Source: Atlantibacter sp032062175
Lineage (GTDB): Bacteria; Pseudomonadota; Gammaproteobacteria; Enterobacterales; Enterobacteriaceae
Reading direction: 5' to 3'
Assembly (NCBI RefSeq): GCF_032062175.1
Contig: NZ_DAMBQK010000020.1
Location: 1 to 64,000, forward strand
DNA: 64,000 bases
Under the pieces are notes generated by a model, which was given only the letters and a program-made list of their open reading frames with translations, had not been told where the DNA came from and ran no database searches. Both the position numbers and the translations under genes were made by a program. Numbering within the stretch: the stretch's first letter is position 1; each line of letters begins with the position of its first letter. Below, in pieces: positions 7,551 through 16,243 of the stretch.

Positions 7551-9152
7551 TTAGCGTGCCGGTTGAGAGTCAACAACAGACTCTTCGTATTGGCGTTGAG
7601 AACCCACAGTTGATTGCTCAAAGTGATAGCGACCAGTTTTCAGGCTGCTTGGGCCAAGGCGCGCATATTTGAACATCAGATACAGTTCCGCCACCAGGAA
7701 CAGGGTATACAGGCCGCAAATCAGCACCATTGAGAAGATGATATCGCCCGCGGTCAGGGTAGAGTTGGCGACCGCTGTCGGCAGCACTTCACCTACCGCC
7801 CAGGGTTGACGGCCATACTCCGCCACAAACCAACCGGATTCGATCGCGATCCACGGCAGCGGCAGGCCATACAGCGCCGCCTTAAGCACCCATTTTTTCT
7901 CGCCGATACGGTTGCGAATAACGGTCCAGAACGCCGCCGCGATGATGCCCAGCAGCAGAATGCCGCACGCCACCATGATACGGAACGCGAAATACAGCGG
8001 TGCAACGCGCGGGATAGAATCCTGGGTCGCCAGCTGGATTTGCTCTTCGGTCGCATCGGTTACGTTCGCGGTATAGCGCTTCAGCAGTAAGCCGTAGCCA
8101 AGATCTTTCTTCACTGCGTTGAACTGGTCGCGAACGCCCTGATCGGCAGAACCGGCACGCAGCTCTTCCAGCAGTTGATACGCTTTCATCCCGTTACGGA
8201 TACGTTCTTCATGCTGAACCAGCAGATCTTTCAGGCCGATAACCGGGGTATCCACAGAGCGCGTAGCGATGATGCCCAGCGCATACGGGATCTGGATGGC
8301 GAAGTGGTTTTCCTGTTTATCCTGATCCGGAATACCGAACAGGGTAAAGGAAGCCGGTGCAGGTTGGGTTTCCCACTCTGCTTCAATGGCAGCCAGTTTG
8401 GTTTTCTGCACGTCGCCCATTTCATAACCGGATTCGTCACCCAGTACGATAACAGACAGCACCGCAGCCATACCGAAGCTGGCGGCAATCGCAAAGGAGC
8501 GTTTAGCGAAAGCGGTATCGCGGCCTTTAAGCAGATACCAGGCGCTGATGCCCAGCACGAACATCGCGCCGGCAACATAACCCGAAGCCACGGTGTGAAC
8601 AAATTTCACCTGGGCAACCGGGTTCAGCACCAGTTCGGAGAAGCTGACCATCTCCATACGCATGGTTTCGAAGTTGAAATCGGAAGCGATGGGGTTTTGC
8701 ATCCAACCGTTCGCGACCAGAATCCACAGCGCAGAGAGGTTAGAGCCAAGCGCCACCAGCCAGGTCACCGCCATGTGCTGCACTTTGCTTAAACGATCCC
8801 AGCCGAAGAAGAACAAACCAACAAACGTAGATTCGAGGAAGAACGCCATCAGGCCTTCGATAGCCAGCGGCGCGCCAAAAATGTCGCCCACGTAATGAGA
8901 ATAATAAGACCAGTTAGTCCCGAACTGGAACTCCATGGTCAAACCGGTAGCGACACCCAGAGCGAAGTTGATTGCAAACAACTTGCCCCAGAATTTGGTC
9001 ATATCTTTATAAATTTGTTTGCCGGAAAGCACATAGACCGTTTCCATGATAGCCAGCAGGAACGCCATACCCAGCGTCAGCGGCACAAACAGAAAGTGAT
9101 ACATAGCGGTCAAGGCAAACTGTAAGCGCGACAGTTCGACTATATCTAACAT
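7551..9152 (-). CDS. cydA: Cytochrome bd-I ubiquinol oxidase subunit I
   Basis: CydA carries haems b558, b595 and d and the quinol-binding Q-loop. Visible features are His19 in TAMYHFLF (a haem ligand), the GRQPWAVGEVLPT motif typical of the family, and a long hydrophilic Q-loop (about 240-380) with conserved LGDESGYEMGDVQKTK. At 533 residues it is about 11 longer than E. coli CydA; the extra residues are in the variable C-terminal tail after HFEQST. The upstream region holds FNR- and ArcA-like sites, in line with oxygen control. Confidence 0.98.
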   Translation of the reverse strand: MLDIVELSRLQFALTAMYHFLFVPLTLGMAFLLAIMETVYVLSGKQIYKDMTKFWGKLFAINFALGVATGLTMEFQFGTNWSYYSHYVGDIFGAPLAIEGLMAFFLESTFVGLFFFGWDRLSKVQHMAVTWLVALGSNLSALWILVANGWMQNPIASDFNFETMRMEMVSFSELVLNPVAQVKFVHTVASGYVAGAMFVLGISAWYLLKGRDTAFAKRSFAIAASFGMAAVLSVIVLGDESGYEMGDVQKTKLAAIEAEWETQPAPASFTLFGIPDQDKQENHFAIQIPYALGIIATRSVDTPVIGLKDLLVQHEERIRNGMKAYQLLEELRAGSADQGVRDQFNAVKKDLGYGLLLKRYTANVTDATEEQIQLATQDSIPRVAPLYFAFRIMVACGILLLGIIAAAFWTVIRNRIGEKKWVLKAALYGLPLPWIAIESGWFVAEYGRQPWAVGEVLPTAVANSTLTAGDIIFSMVLICGLYTLFLVAELYLMFKYARLGPSSLKTGRYHFEQSTVGSQRQYEESVVDSQPAR

Positions 9153-9486
9153 CTTGACTCCTTGCTCTTTGCATGAAGACGTTGAACGCGGATGCCGTTA
9201 TCGGTCCCCAAACGCATGCCCCAATACAAATATTGCTTCCATAACATCACCATTTCCCCGTCACAATGTGACAGAGAAGCGAGTAAGGTTGCAAATACGT
9301 TAATAAGAAATACAAATTGATCCCGCAAATATATTACGCCGCAATTCCCTTACAATAAACAGGTTTTTGCATAGTGTTATTTGCATTTTTCGACGGTGAT
9401 CAATTTATAGCGAAAATGAGGTAGAAGCGCCAGATTGATTTGGCGCAAATTTACAAAAAACTCGCGGAATGACTAGCCGTTAAGTA

Positions 9487-9500
9487 TTGATCTCTCTCAA
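9487..9500 (-). promoter_or_regulatory. FNR-like site upstream of cydA
   Basis: TTGATCTCTCTCAA differs from the FNR consensus TTGAT-N4-ATCAA at one position. It lies about 340 bases upstream of the cydA start codon. FNR represses cydAB under full anaerobiosis in E. coli, so the placement is reasonable. Confidence 0.6.
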
Positions 9501-9513
9501 TTTATGACATTGA

Positions 9514-9565
9514 TGTTAATTATGTTTCACCTGAGAGACCATGGTGATCATATTGTTAATTATTT
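9514..9565 (-). promoter_or_regulatory. Pair of ArcA-like boxes upstream of cydA
   Basis: GTTAATTATGTTT (9514-9526) and GTTAATTATTT (9555-9565) both begin with the ArcA core GTTAATTA and are 41 bases apart in the same orientation, about four helical turns. They lie just upstream of the FNR-like site with respect to cydA. ArcA activates cyd when oxygen is low. Confidence 0.55.
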
Positions 9566-9776
9566 GTGCCATCGAGGCGGAACGCGTTAATCAGCGGTGA
9601 TAATTTCAGGACTGGATTATTGGCTGGAGCGATCGGGTAAAAATAAATAGCGAAAAAAGGAAAGAGTGTTAAATACATCACGAAATTTTATTTAAACGCC
9701 GTTTTTATGGATTGTTTATAACAATGAATTCACCTTATTATCATTTAATTAACAAATTTCTTTTATATATAAAAAG

Positions 9777-9807
9777 CGACGCCCGATAAATTTAACGTCA
9801 GGCGTCG
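9777..9807 (-). terminator. Bidirectional-type terminator after mngB
   Basis: CGACGCCCGA (9777-9786) pairs with TCAGGCGTCG (9798-9807), one G-T pair in ten. T-runs lie on both sides: CTTTTT on the minus strand and eight or more T on the plus strand. It begins 7 bases beyond the mngB stop and insulates the cyd control region from mngAB. Confidence 0.85.
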
Positions 9808-9813
9808 TTTTTT

Positions 9814-12453
9814 TTAGAAATGTGATTTTAACGTTATTTTAAATGTCCGGGACTGGCCAGGTTTTAACAGGCCCGTTGTCGCGGGTTGAGAGTGCACGCC
9901 CGAATATACCACCTCGTTCATCGCCGTTTCCTGCCATTGCACAACAGGGGACGCAAACGCGAGTTGCCCTTCGCAGGTCTCATCGTGGGACGGGTTGTAA
10001 ACACGCACGATCAGCGCCTCGTCATCTTCCGCTTTTTTCAGCACGCTCAACTGACATTCAACCGGCGACATCGTCATTAGCGAGTAATCCGACGGCGTGT
10101 TGAACGGCACACTGTTAAGCTTCATCGCGTTCCACGGAATTTTGTTGTAACACTGCACCGGGGTTAGCCAGGCACGGGCCTGCTGCGCGACGCCCGCCCC
10201 TGCCGCCGTTCCGCTATAGCTGAACAGACTAAAGCGGCAATGCAACTTGCCGCGCATTTGTGAGTCAGGCACCGGCAGCTTGATGCCAGACGGGCGGCCT
10301 GGACGCAGCAGTAAATCCTCTTTGCCCAGCAGCCCGACGGCGCGGAACAGCGTCAGCGCGAAGGTCTTTTGCCGCTCGCCGATGATCTCCACTTCCCGCA
10401 GCCCTTCGCTAAACAGCGCCATGCCCTGCCGTTGCGACGCCAGGGCGCAGTAGTTCAGGAAATTCCATACCGGCACCGGCGCTTCCTTCCAGCCTTCCTG
10501 CTGCCAGGTTTCCATCGCGCTATCCTTAACCGGTCGTTGGATAGCGCCAAACTGGGTGTCGCATAGCACACTGTCGCAGTGAAACGGCGTCGGGATCAGC
10601 ACCCGCAGGCGATGGTCGTCGGCCTGATTATCAATGACTATTTCCACATCCACTCGACGCTGATGGTGCGCCAGGGTGATGCGGCATTCCGCCTCCACGC
10701 GCCCGGACGCTTCACGGCGCGCCCGCTGTGCCAGATTTTGCGGCACCGCCATGGCTAACCGTAACACCGCTGTGCTTTGCCAGGCTTCATGAATGACCTC
10801 GACCTGATGTTCCCCTTCGGTTGAGTTAATCACCCACTCCTCACGCGCCGGTGAATAATCATATTCATCGCCGTCGTCGGAACCGTCCTCCAGCGTTAAC
10901 ACCCGGTCGTAAATCAGCCCGGTTTGCTTGTCGAGCATCTTCAGGGAACCGTCAGGATTGATATCAATGCGCCAGAAGCCGTTTTCCAGTAAGGCATCTG
11001 TACGTGCCGGCAACAATTTCTGTTGTCCTTTTTCTGCAATGATCTCCAGCGTCAAAAAGCCCATCGCGGGCAATACCTGGCATAGCTGGATGTCGTACTC
11101 CATAAACGGCTCATAGTTGCCGTAATGGACGATTTGCCGGTCCACCAGCCCCGGGTCGATTTCCCGCGCCGCGCGAATAAAATAGTCCACGGGGTTGCCC
11201 GCGCTGTCTCGTAAGGAGAACTGAGCAGCGCGGATCCGCAGCGTGGTATTAATCACTTCCTGGCGCGGCCAGGGCATCAGGTTAAACAACGCCAGCTTAT
11301 CGCCCTCCCCTTGCGGCATGGCATCGACGATTTTGCGCTGGGTAAAGCGCAGCAGGTTGTCCGCCATGTCTTCAGCCAGTTCAAAACGCGCCATGATTTC
11401 CCGGTGCACTTTGTCGCTACAGCAGCAGCCGATGCTGTCGTGGGCGTGATTTTTTAAAATCTCTTTCCACATTTTTTCCAGCAGGCCGTGGTGATAATCA
11501 AATCCCAGACTCCAGGCGATAGCTTTCAGCGGTTCCAGCAGGTTGACGATTTTGTTCTCGATACGCGCATGGGCAATTTTGATGTCCATACGGGTTGAGC
11601 CGATGGTGCGGTGGACGCGCATATATTTGCCGTCGATAAACTCGCCCCTGAGCGTATCGAGATTGTCGCGATGCTGCTCAATCCGCTCAAACACCGTTTC
11701 AAAACGGCTCATCACAAACTCGCGTTGCGGGTAAATCTCGCGCAGTTTCGCCATTACGCTGAAAATATTTTGCTGCAATGGCATTTGATCGTGGCCGTTA
11801 GGCAACAGGATTTCTTTAGTGAATGACGCCTTTTCCAGCACGTCAAAATAGCTGTCGAGCCGTTTGCGCAGCCCCGCTTCGTCATCAGGCAGATATTTGC
11901 CAATCGCGTAACCGAGCGGCAGCACCTGGGCCACCACTTCGCTACCCTCTTCGCTCTGCCACAAAAACTCGGTTTTATCGCTGCCGTGGCGCTCCGAACA
12001 GCCGCGCCAGAACATAGCGCGGGTAATACCAAACCCATTGAAAATGTGCGGAAGCTGGCCCGACATGCCAAAAGAGTCCGGCAGGTAACCAATCATCATT
12101 GGCTCGCCGAATTCCCGGCAGTCGCGCAGGCCGTACATCAGGTTACGGACAATCGATTCACCCGCCACGATAGTGGTGTCGGTCTGGGTATACCACGGGC
12201 CGATAATCAGTTTTCCCGCCTCGACCAGCGCTTTAACCCGCTGGCGGTTCTCCGGTTTAACTGCGAAATAATCTTCGAGGATTGCCGTCTGGCCGTCGAG
12301 CACGTAGAACGGATAGTCCGGGTCCTGCTCCAGCCGGGCGAGGATCTCCTCCATATTGTTGACCAGCAATATCCGGGACTCTTCGGTGGTGAAATACCAC
12401 TCCCGATCCCAATGCATATGAGGCGTAATGTGAACGCGCGATACCGCTTTCAT
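9814..12453 (-). CDS. mngB: Mannosylglycerate hydrolase (glycoside hydrolase family 38)
   Basis: MngB cleaves 2-O-(6-phospho-alpha-mannosyl)-D-glycerate, brought in by MngA, to mannose 6-phosphate and glycerate in the cytoplasm. The 879-residue protein has the GH38 metal-site motif TPHMHWDREWYF (residues about 10-21), the catalytic region GYLPDSFGMSGQLPHI (nucleophile Asp) and the helical middle domain with ENKIVNLLEPL and KNHAHDSIGCCCSDKVHREI. Overall it follows E. coli MngB (877 residues) from end to end, with the C-terminal 80 residues most diverged. It starts 12 bases after mngA. Confidence 0.96.
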   Translation of the reverse strand: MKAVSRVHITPHMHWDREWYFTTEESRILLVNNMEEILARLEQDPDYPFYVLDGQTAILEDYFAVKPENRQRVKALVEAGKLIIGPWYTQTDTTIVAGESIVRNLMYGLRDCREFGEPMMIGYLPDSFGMSGQLPHIFNGFGITRAMFWRGCSERHGSDKTEFLWQSEEGSEVVAQVLPLGYAIGKYLPDDEAGLRKRLDSYFDVLEKASFTKEILLPNGHDQMPLQQNIFSVMAKLREIYPQREFVMSRFETVFERIEQHRDNLDTLRGEFIDGKYMRVHRTIGSTRMDIKIAHARIENKIVNLLEPLKAIAWSLGFDYHHGLLEKMWKEILKNHAHDSIGCCCSDKVHREIMARFELAEDMADNLLRFTQRKIVDAMPQGEGDKLALFNLMPWPRQEVINTTLRIRAAQFSLRDSAGNPVDYFIRAAREIDPGLVDRQIVHYGNYEPFMEYDIQLCQVLPAMGFLTLEIIAEKGQQKLLPARTDALLENGFWRIDINPDGSLKMLDKQTGLIYDRVLTLEDGSDDGDEYDYSPAREEWVINSTEGEHQVEVIHEAWQSTAVLRLAMAVPQNLAQRARREASGRVEAECRITLAHHQRRVDVEIVIDNQADDHRLRVLIPTPFHCDSVLCDTQFGAIQRPVKDSAMETWQQEGWKEAPVPVWNFLNYCALASQRQGMALFSEGLREVEIIGERQKTFALTLFRAVGLLGKEDLLLRPGRPSGIKLPVPDSQMRGKLHCRFSLFSYSGTAAGAGVAQQARAWLTPVQCYNKIPWNAMKLNSVPFNTPSDYSLMTMSPVECQLSVLKKAEDDEALIVRVYNPSHDETCEGQLAFASPVVQWQETAMNEVVYSGVHSQPATTGLLKPGQSRTFKITLKSHF

Positions 12454-12465
12454 CGTGGTTTCCTT

Positions 12466-14388
12466 TTATTCAGTCTCAGCGCAGACGTCATACTTGCCAT
12501 GCTTTACCGCATGACGACGCCAGAGCAGTAAAATCGTGGTGGAAATCGCCGTGCCGACCAGCGCCGCGCCGAACCAGCCCGCCGCCGCAATCACGCCGCC
12601 AAATCCACCGTCGTGCAGTAAAAACAGGGAGAAGATCCCCGCGCCAGGGGTCGACAGGCCGACATGCATTGCCCCCACAATGGCACCGGTCGCCATCGAC
12701 CCCAGCACGAAGGAACCAATAACCCGCAGCGGATCTTCAATCGCCATCGGGATCGCCCCCTCAGTGATGCCCGCCAGCCCCAGCAGCCAGGTGGATTTCC
12801 CGGTTTCGATTTCAAACTGTTTAAACAGACGCGGCGCAATCAGCGTCGAGGCGGTGACTGTGAACGCCGATACCATTTTTACCGACGCGAAAATGGCGTA
12901 CGGGCCAAACACACCGTTAGCCATTGCCCCCAGGCAGAACGCGTAAGAGGCTTTGTTCACCGGGCCGCCCAAATCGAATGAGCACATAAAACCGATAATC
13001 GCCCCGAGCAGCAGCGCGTTGGTGCCAGAAAGGCCGTTCAGCCACTGGGTCAATCCGTTATTAAGCCAGGCTACCGGCCCGCCAATCACAAACAGCATCA
13101 GGCTGCCCGCCACTAACGTGCCGATCACCGGGTAGAGATAAAAAGTCAGGAAGCCGTTGAACTGGCTGGACAGACGGATATGGCGTTTGACCCAGCGCAT
13201 CAGATAACCGGCGATCAGGCCGCCCGCCACGCCGCCGAGGAAACCTGCGCCGATCATGTTGGCGGCGAGCCCGGCCGCAAAGCCGGGCGCTAACGCCGGC
13301 TTATCCGCCAGGGAATACGCGGTATAGGCTGCCAGCACCGGGACCATCAGCGTGCCGAGCATGCCGCCGCCCAGCTTGCGGTACATCCACAGCCACGAGT
13401 TCTCTAAATCAAACAGGTGCTGAAGACCGAGGATCTGCGCCAGCAGCACGGCCACCGCCAGCACCGTTCCCCCTGCCACAATCAACGGCACGGCGTAGGA
13501 AATGCCGCTCAGCAGCGCCTGCTTAAGCTCTGCTTTAACGCCGCGCGCGGCAGACTGTGAAGATACGGGGCGTTGCTTCACTGCCAGCGGCTCAAGGGCC
13601 AGCGCCTGCTGGAGCAGTTCCGGCGCGCGGCGGATCGGCTCAGCAACCGGCACGGATAAACACGGCAGATGCGCAAAGCGTTCGGCTTCTTTCACCGCCA
13701 CTTCTGCGGCAAAGATACACGCGTGGGCATCACGCAGCTGTTGCGCCGTCAGCCGCCCTTCGATGCCGTTTGCCCCCTGGGTTTCGACATGTACGTTGAT
13801 GCCCAACTGGCGTCCGGCTTTTTCCAGGTATTCCGCCGCCATAAAGGTATGGGCGATGCCCGCCGGGCAGGCAGTAACGCAGACGAGGGTTGGCTTCTGC
13901 TGATCCGGTTGCGGTGCGACAGGTTCATCTTCCGGCTGCGCATTCAGCAGTGCGAATACCTGTTCCGGGCGCGTTGCCGCTAGCAGTTGCTCGCGGACAT
14001 CGTCATCCACCAGCCGGGAGGTAAGCCCGGTCAGCAGTTGCATATGCGTGGTGCCCGCTTCCTGGGGCGGGATCGCCAGCAGAATAATCAGGTTCACCTG
14101 CTCATCGCCATCCACGCCTTGCCAGGCAAGCGGCTCTGCGAGGGTCGCCAGCGCAAAACTGGCAGCCGTGACTGCCGACGATTTGCCGTGCGGTACCGCC
14201 AGCCCTTCGCCTAATGCCGTTGGGCCCTGCGCCTCACGCGCCATCACATCAGTCAAAAACAGATCCACATCCTGCAATTTTCCCTGCTGCATCAGGCTCT
14301 CTGCCAGCTTCCGTAACGCCTGATCGCGATCGGAAAAAGTTTGGCGCAGAAAAATGCAGCCAGGATGGGTTAACGCGGTCAGGTCCAT
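12466..14388 (-). CDS. mngA: PTS mannosyl-D-glycerate transporter subunit IIABC
   Basis: MngA is a fructose-type phosphotransferase permease that imports and phosphorylates 2-O-alpha-mannosyl-D-glycerate. Domain order in 640 residues: EIIA (about 1-150, phosphorylated His67 in GLAVPHGKS), EIIB (about 165-265, phosphorylated Cys174 in CVTACPAGIAHT) and EIIC (about 290-630, eight or more membrane segments, with GGTVLAVAVLL, SFDLGGPVNKA and the GITEGAIPMAIEDP loop). E. coli MngA is about 18 residues longer at the N-terminus; here ATG 14388 directly precedes the EIIA fold. It forms an operon with mngB and is divergent from mngR. Confidence 0.96.
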   Translation of the reverse strand: MDLTALTHPGCIFLRQTFSDRDQALRKLAESLMQQGKLQDVDLFLTDVMAREAQGPTALGEGLAVPHGKSSAVTAASFALATLAEPLAWQGVDGDEQVNLIILLAIPPQEAGTTHMQLLTGLTSRLVDDDVREQLLAATRPEQVFALLNAQPEDEPVAPQPDQQKPTLVCVTACPAGIAHTFMAAEYLEKAGRQLGINVHVETQGANGIEGRLTAQQLRDAHACIFAAEVAVKEAERFAHLPCLSVPVAEPIRRAPELLQQALALEPLAVKQRPVSSQSAARGVKAELKQALLSGISYAVPLIVAGGTVLAVAVLLAQILGLQHLFDLENSWLWMYRKLGGGMLGTLMVPVLAAYTAYSLADKPALAPGFAAGLAANMIGAGFLGGVAGGLIAGYLMRWVKRHIRLSSQFNGFLTFYLYPVIGTLVAGSLMLFVIGGPVAWLNNGLTQWLNGLSGTNALLLGAIIGFMCSFDLGGPVNKASYAFCLGAMANGVFGPYAIFASVKMVSAFTVTASTLIAPRLFKQFEIETGKSTWLLGLAGITEGAIPMAIEDPLRVIGSFVLGSMATGAIVGAMHVGLSTPGAGIFSLFLLHDGGFGGVIAAAGWFGAALVGTAISTTILLLWRRHAVKHGKYDVCAETE

Positions 14389-14463
14389 ACGTGCCTCGCT
14401 CAGAGTGACTCGCGGCGTCAGGTGCCGCGGGTAACTATCCTGACAGATCGGATAATACCTTTA

Positions 14464-14512
14464 TGTGATCAATTTCAATTTAAGGATAATTTGTATTATA
14501 TTTGTATTGTTT
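14464..14512. promoter_or_regulatory. mngR-mngA intergenic control region with direct repeat and CRP-like site
   Basis: Between the divergent genes, TTTGTATT occurs twice 11 bases apart (about 14490-14508), overlapping TATAAT-like hexamers on both strands. TGTGATCAATTTCAAT (14464-14479) matches the CRP consensus in the first half and three of five positions in the second. GntR/UTRA regulators such as MngR bind AT-rich sites in such positions, so the repeat is a candidate MngR operator. Neither site is proven. Confidence 0.4.
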
Positions 14513-14577
14513 ACTATTGCTCGCGATCTGCCAGAATCGTTAAATCGTGTGGGAATGGTATTAATCGGGAGTTGGAG

Positions 14578-15294
14578 ATGGCGCAGAAGCCGATGTATCG
14601 CCAGATTGCGGATGCGATTGGGCAACAGATTGAACAAGGGCAGTTAAACCCCGGCGATGCGCTGCCCACCGAATCGGCATTGCAGGCGCAGTTTGGCGTC
14701 AGCCGCGTTACGGTGCGCCAGGCGCTGAAACAGCTTACCGAACAGAATGTGATTGAGAGTATCCAGGGCAGCGGCACCTATGTAAAAGAGGAACGTGTCC
14801 ATTACGACATTTACCAGCTCACCAGCTTTTACGAGAAACTGGCCGACCGGAACGTGGAAACCCACAGCGAAGTATTAACGTTCGAAGTGATTAATCCAGA
14901 GCCGCACCTCGCCGGGCAGTTGAATCTCACCGAAACCGATAAGGTTTGGCACGTTAAGCGGCTGCGTTTTATTAAGCAAAAGCCGGTAACGCTGGAGGAG
15001 ACCTGGATGCCGCTGGCGCTGTTCCCGGATCTCACCTGGGAAGTGATGGAAAAATCCAAATATCATTATATTGAAGCGGTAAAGAAGATGGTGATCGACC
15101 GCAGCGAGCAGGAAATTCTGGCGGTGATACCGACTCAGGACGTGGCAAAAGCGTTGAGTATTGACCCGGCGCGCCCGACGCTTGAGAAAGTGTCACGCGG
15201 CTTTTTGAAAGACGGCAGAGTGTTTGAATACAGCCGGAATATCTTTAAGAGCGACGATTATAAATTCACCCTGGTCGCCCGGCGCCAGCATTAA
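14578..15294 (+). CDS. mngR: GntR-family repressor of mannosylglycerate utilisation MngR
   Basis: MngR (FarR) represses mngAB and is relieved by the substrate; fatty acids were also reported as ligands. From ATG 14578, preceded by GGGAG, the 238-residue protein has an N-terminal GntR winged helix (MYRQIADAIGQQIEQG, PTESALQAQFGVSRVTVRQAL, residues about 5-70) and a UTRA/HutC effector domain (about 90-235) with LEETWMPLALFPDL and FEYSRNIFKSDDYKFTLVA. An upstream extension of the frame to 14422 lies in the control region and is rejected because E. coli MngR is 240 residues. Confidence 0.95.
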   Translation: MAQKPMYRQIADAIGQQIEQGQLNPGDALPTESALQAQFGVSRVTVRQALKQLTEQNVIESIQGSGTYVKEERVHYDIYQLTSFYEKLADRNVETHSEVLTFEVINPEPHLAGQLNLTETDKVWHVKRLRFIKQKPVTLEETWMPLALFPDLTWEVMEKSKYHYIEAVKKMVIDRSEQEILAVIPTQDVAKALSIDPARPTLEKVSRGFLKDGRVFEYSRNIFKSDDYKFTLVARRQH

Positions 15295-15376
15295 AAAAGG
15301 CCACCCCAGGGTGGCCAACCATGTCGAATATTTTATTTATTATTCCGGCCCCCGCCGTAACGAGGGGCACGGTATT
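15292..15376 (-). ncRNA. sdhX: Probable 3'-UTR-derived small RNA SdhX of the sdh-suc operon
   Basis: In E. coli and Salmonella the 3' UTR after sucD is processed by RNase E to the Hfq-dependent sRNA SdhX (RybD), which represses ackA and other targets when the TCA operon is active. Here the interval between the sucD stop and the strong terminator is about 85 bases, has an AU-rich central stretch (AATAATAAATAAAATATT on the RNA) followed by a GC hairpin and U6, which is the shape of an Hfq-bound 3'-UTR sRNA. The call rests on position and architecture; I did not align the seed. Confidence 0.5.
15299..15316 (-). terminator. Intrinsic terminator of the sdh-suc operon
   Basis: GGCCACCC (15299-15306) pairs with GGGTGGCC (15309-15316), with a tight loop. 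On the minus strand it is followed by TTTTTT. It overlaps the mngR stop region and lies about 60 bases after sucD, so it ends the roughly 10-kb sdhCDAB-sucABCD transcript. In the plus direction there is no T-run. Confidence 0.85.
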
Positions 15377-16243
15377 TTACAGAACTGATTTCAGCGCTTC
15401 ACCGATATCAGCCAGGCTGCGAACGGTTTTCACGCCTGCCGCTTCCAGCGCAGCGAATTTCTCATCCGCCGTACCTTTACCGCCCGCGATAATCGCGCCC
15501 GCGTGGCCCATACGTTTGCCTTTCGGCGCGGTCACGCCAGCGATATAGCCGACAACCGGTTTGGTCACGTGATCTTTGATGTACGCCGCCGCTTCTTCTT
15601 CAGCGCTGCCGCCGATTTCGCCGATCATCACGATCGCTTCGGTCTGCGGATCTTCCTGGAACAGTTTCAGGATGTCGATGAAGTTAGAGCCCGGGATCGG
15701 GTCGCCGCCGATGCCCACGCAGGTGGACTGGCCGAAGCCGTAATCGGTGGTCTGTTTAACCGCTTCATAGGTCAGGGTGCCAGAGCGGGACACAATGCCC
15801 ACTTTGCCCGGCTTATGAATGTGGCCCGGCATGATGCCGATTTTGCATTCTCCTGGGGTGATTACGCCCGGGCAGTTCGGCCCGATCATACGCACACCTG
15901 CTTCGTCCAGCTTCACTTTCACGGTCAGCATATCCAGGGTCGGGATGCCTTCGGTGATAGTGATGATAAGCTTAATGCCCGCATCGATAGCTTCCAGGAT
16001 GGAGTCTTTGCAGAACGGTGCCGGAACGTAGATAACAGAGGCGGTCGCGCCAGTGGCTTCTACCGCTTCACGCACGGTGTTAAACACCGGCAGGCCGAGG
16101 TGGGTGGTGCCGCCTTTGCCTGGCGTCACGCCGCCAACCATCTGGGTGCCGTAAGCAATCGCCTGCTCGGAGTGGAAGGTCCCCTGGCTGCCGGTAAAGC
16201 CCTGGCAGATTACCTTGGTGTTTTTATCGATTAAAACAGACAT
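15377..16243 (-). CDS. sucD: Succinyl-CoA synthetase alpha subunit
   Basis: SucD with SucC converts succinyl-CoA, ADP and phosphate to succinate, CoA and ATP. The 288-residue protein has the N-terminal CoA-binding Rossmann domain (KNTKVICQGFTGSQGTFH) and the phosphohistidine loop GHAGAIIAGGKG near residue 246. It matches E. coli SucD almost throughout and begins one base inside the sucC stop (TAATG), so the two chains are translated in equal amounts. Confidence 0.99.
   Translation of the reverse strand: MSVLIDKNTKVICQGFTGSQGTFHSEQAIAYGTQMVGGVTPGKGGTTHLGLPVFNTVREAVEATGATASVIYVPAPFCKDSILEAIDAGIKLIITITEGIPTLDMLTVKVKLDEAGVRMIGPNCPGVITPGECKIGIMPGHIHKPGKVGIVSRSGTLTYEAVKQTTDYGFGQSTCVGIGGDPIPGSNFIDILKLFQEDPQTEAIVMIGEIGGSAEEEAAAYIKDHVTKPVVGYIAGVTAPKGKRMGHAGAIIAGGKGTADEKFAALEAAGVKTVRSLADIGEALKSVL

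Larger units (their letters stand above)
9153..9776 (-). promoter_or_regulatory. Long AT-rich cydA control region
   Basis: About 620 bases without a convincing gene separate the cydA start from the mngB terminator. I see an FNR-like site, two ArcA-like sites (listed separately) and several AT-rich tracts. In E. coli the cyd promoter region is similarly long, has several promoters and is activated by ArcA and repressed by FNR and H-NS. I cannot assign individual transcription starts here. Confidence 0.65.
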
